Assembly: GCA_002364005.1 (NCBI GenBank)
Contig: DEXG01000038.1
Span: 43,266 to 56,602, forward strand
DNA length: 13,337 bases
From: Phycisphaerales bacterium UBA3190
Lineage (GTDB): Bacteria; Planctomycetota; Phycisphaerae; Phycisphaerales; UBA1924
Reading direction: 5' to 3'
Of the stretch, positions 12,908-13,337 are shown piece after piece. The notes below the pieces were generated by a model, which made no database searches, was not told the DNA's origin, and worked only from the letters and a program-made list of their open reading frames with translations. Position numbers and translations under genes: made by a program. Positions within the stretch are counted from its first letter, which is position 1, and each line of letters starts with the position of its first letter.

Positions 12908-12913
12908 ATTGTA
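12908..12913 (-). promoter_or_regulatory. Likely -10 hexamer close to the lpxI start
   Basis: TACAAT on the minus strand matches TATAAT at five of six positions and lies five bases before the lpxI ATG. No ribosome binding site fits between them, so leaderless transcription is likely. No clear -35 was found. Confidence 0.55.
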
Positions 12914-12942
12914 CACGCTTCAGACGATGGACGCGCTTGGTC

Positions 12943-12948
12943 GATACT
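12943..12948 (+). promoter_or_regulatory. Possible -10 hexamer for the small CxxC gene
   Basis: GATACT lies nine bases before the ATG at 12958, with TTCAGA as a possible -35 about 18 bases further upstream. There is no clear Shine-Dalgarno. Only 55 bases separate this start codon from that of lpxI on the other strand, so the two promoters must overlap. Confidence 0.35.
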
Positions 12949-12957
12949 GAACAGGCC

Positions 12958-13200
12958 ATGAGTCTGCACGCGACCCCATCGAAACGCCCCGCCGAGCCCG
13001 TCAGCCAGCATCCCCAATCCCACGATCAGGTGCGTCCCTGGCTGGGGATCCGCTTTGTTTGTTCGGGCCAGTACCAGCGGGTCTACCGCCACGCCGACGG
13101 GACCAAATACATGGCCCGCTGCACCAAGTGCGGCAAGTCGATCACCTTCAAGGTCGGCCAGGGCGGGAGCAACCAGCGATTCTTCGATGTCTCCTGCTGA
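12958..13200 (+). CDS. Small conserved CxxC protein, 80 aa, function unknown
   Basis: The first 27 residues are polar and probably disordered. The folded part begins at WLGIRFVCSGQYQRVYRHADG (split as WLGIRFVCSG 28-37 and QYQRVYRHADG 38-48), then TKYMARCTKCGKSITFKVGQGG (49-70) and NQRFFDVSC (72-80). C35, C55, C58 and C80 could bind one zinc ion as a compact ribbon. I recall close relatives as small planctomycete proteins of unknown role. The ATG at 12958 gives the full conserved part. The gene diverges from lpxI. Confidence 0.8.
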   Translation: MSLHATPSKRPAEPVSQHPQSHDQVRPWLGIRFVCSGQYQRVYRHADGTKYMARCTKCGKSITFKVGQGGSNQRFFDVSC

Positions 13201-13277
13201 GGCGGGACACGGTGTGAACACCGCCACCCCCGTGTGACAGGGTTCCCCCGTGCCTCCACCCGGGGCCGGGGGGGCGT

Positions 13278-13337
13278 GTTTGGAAGTATGGGTGCCACGG
13301 CTTGCTCCGCCCCCCGGGCGGACAAGCCGTGCGCTGA
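13278..13337. repeat. REPIN-like copy 3, left part only (cut by window end)
   Basis: All 60 bases here are identical to 8952-9011: the flank GTTTGGAAGTAT, the head GGGTGCCACGG and the whole left hairpin with its bulged C. The inverted right half would lie beyond the window. Before it, 13201-13277 holds a palindrome CGGTGTGAACACCG (13210-13223) and a C/G-rich run, but no gene. Confidence 0.85.

Noticed and set aside
12903..12959. Earlier lpxI start at 12959
   Set aside because: It would overlap the divergent CxxC gene start and put the TACAAT hexamer inside the coding region. The added residues have no family resemblance.

Overview
The window looks like chromosomal DNA of a planctomycete, most likely class Phycisphaerae. 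The reasons are high GC content, dockerin-like EF-hand repeats of the type DFNGDGELDFFDVSEFL on a secreted protein, a membrane protein with an N-terminal zinc ribbon, and several small conserved genes known mainly from planctomycetes. No phage, plasmid, tRNA, rRNA or CRISPR was seen. The genes are mostly short, independent housekeeping units on the minus strand.

Layout, left to right. (1) 1-1260, minus: the 5' end of ileS, a 300-base gap holding two palindromes, then a DUF2617-like gene with a clear terminator. (2) 1261-3999: an AT-richer gap with a perfect 11-bp inverted repeat, then a plus-strand pair made of a large HEAT-repeat protein and a small one-TM protein. (3) 4021-6475, minus: a PerR-like Fur-family regulator, a GNAT acetyltransferase with a TTG start, and a secreted metzincin-type protease with dockerin-like and TSP3-like calcium-binding repeats. 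(4) 6643-8894, minus: ispG and a zinc-ribbon/4-TM membrane protein. (5) 8895-9281: a repeat-rich gap. (6) obgE (minus) divergent from a PilZ-domain protein (plus), which ends in a strong terminator. (7) 10817-11245: a second repeat-rich gap. (8) An overlapping lpxI-tlyA-like pair (minus), divergent from a small CxxC protein. (9) The window ends inside another repeat.

The most unusual content is the repeat system. Paired, inverted, hairpin-forming units begin with the head GGGTGCCAC and carry a one-base bulge, so they resemble REPINs (inverted REP pairs). They occur at 8018-8109, 8964-9100 and 10938-11073, with a fourth copy cut by the window end at 13278-13337. Their stems differ but keep base pairing. 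A second hairpin family (GGGAGGTGG, stem-loop, CGGAGGGG) follows two of them at nearly the same distance (9134-9201 and 11109-11234). One repeat supplies the last ten codons and the stop codon of the membrane protein.

A second pattern is that five genes (fur-like, ispG, membrane protein, obgE, lpxI) lack a Shine-Dalgarno sequence and have a TANNAT-like hexamer 5-8 bases before the ATG. This is the layout of leaderless transcripts. Other genes in the window (ileS, DUF2617-like, GNAT, PilZ, small TM protein) have ordinary purine-rich ribosome binding sites.

The functions seen are translation (ileS, a TlyA-like methyltransferase, obgE), isoprenoid synthesis (ispG), lipid A synthesis (lpxI, implying an LPS-type outer membrane), peroxide or metal sensing (PerR-like), and c-di-GMP sensing (PilZ).
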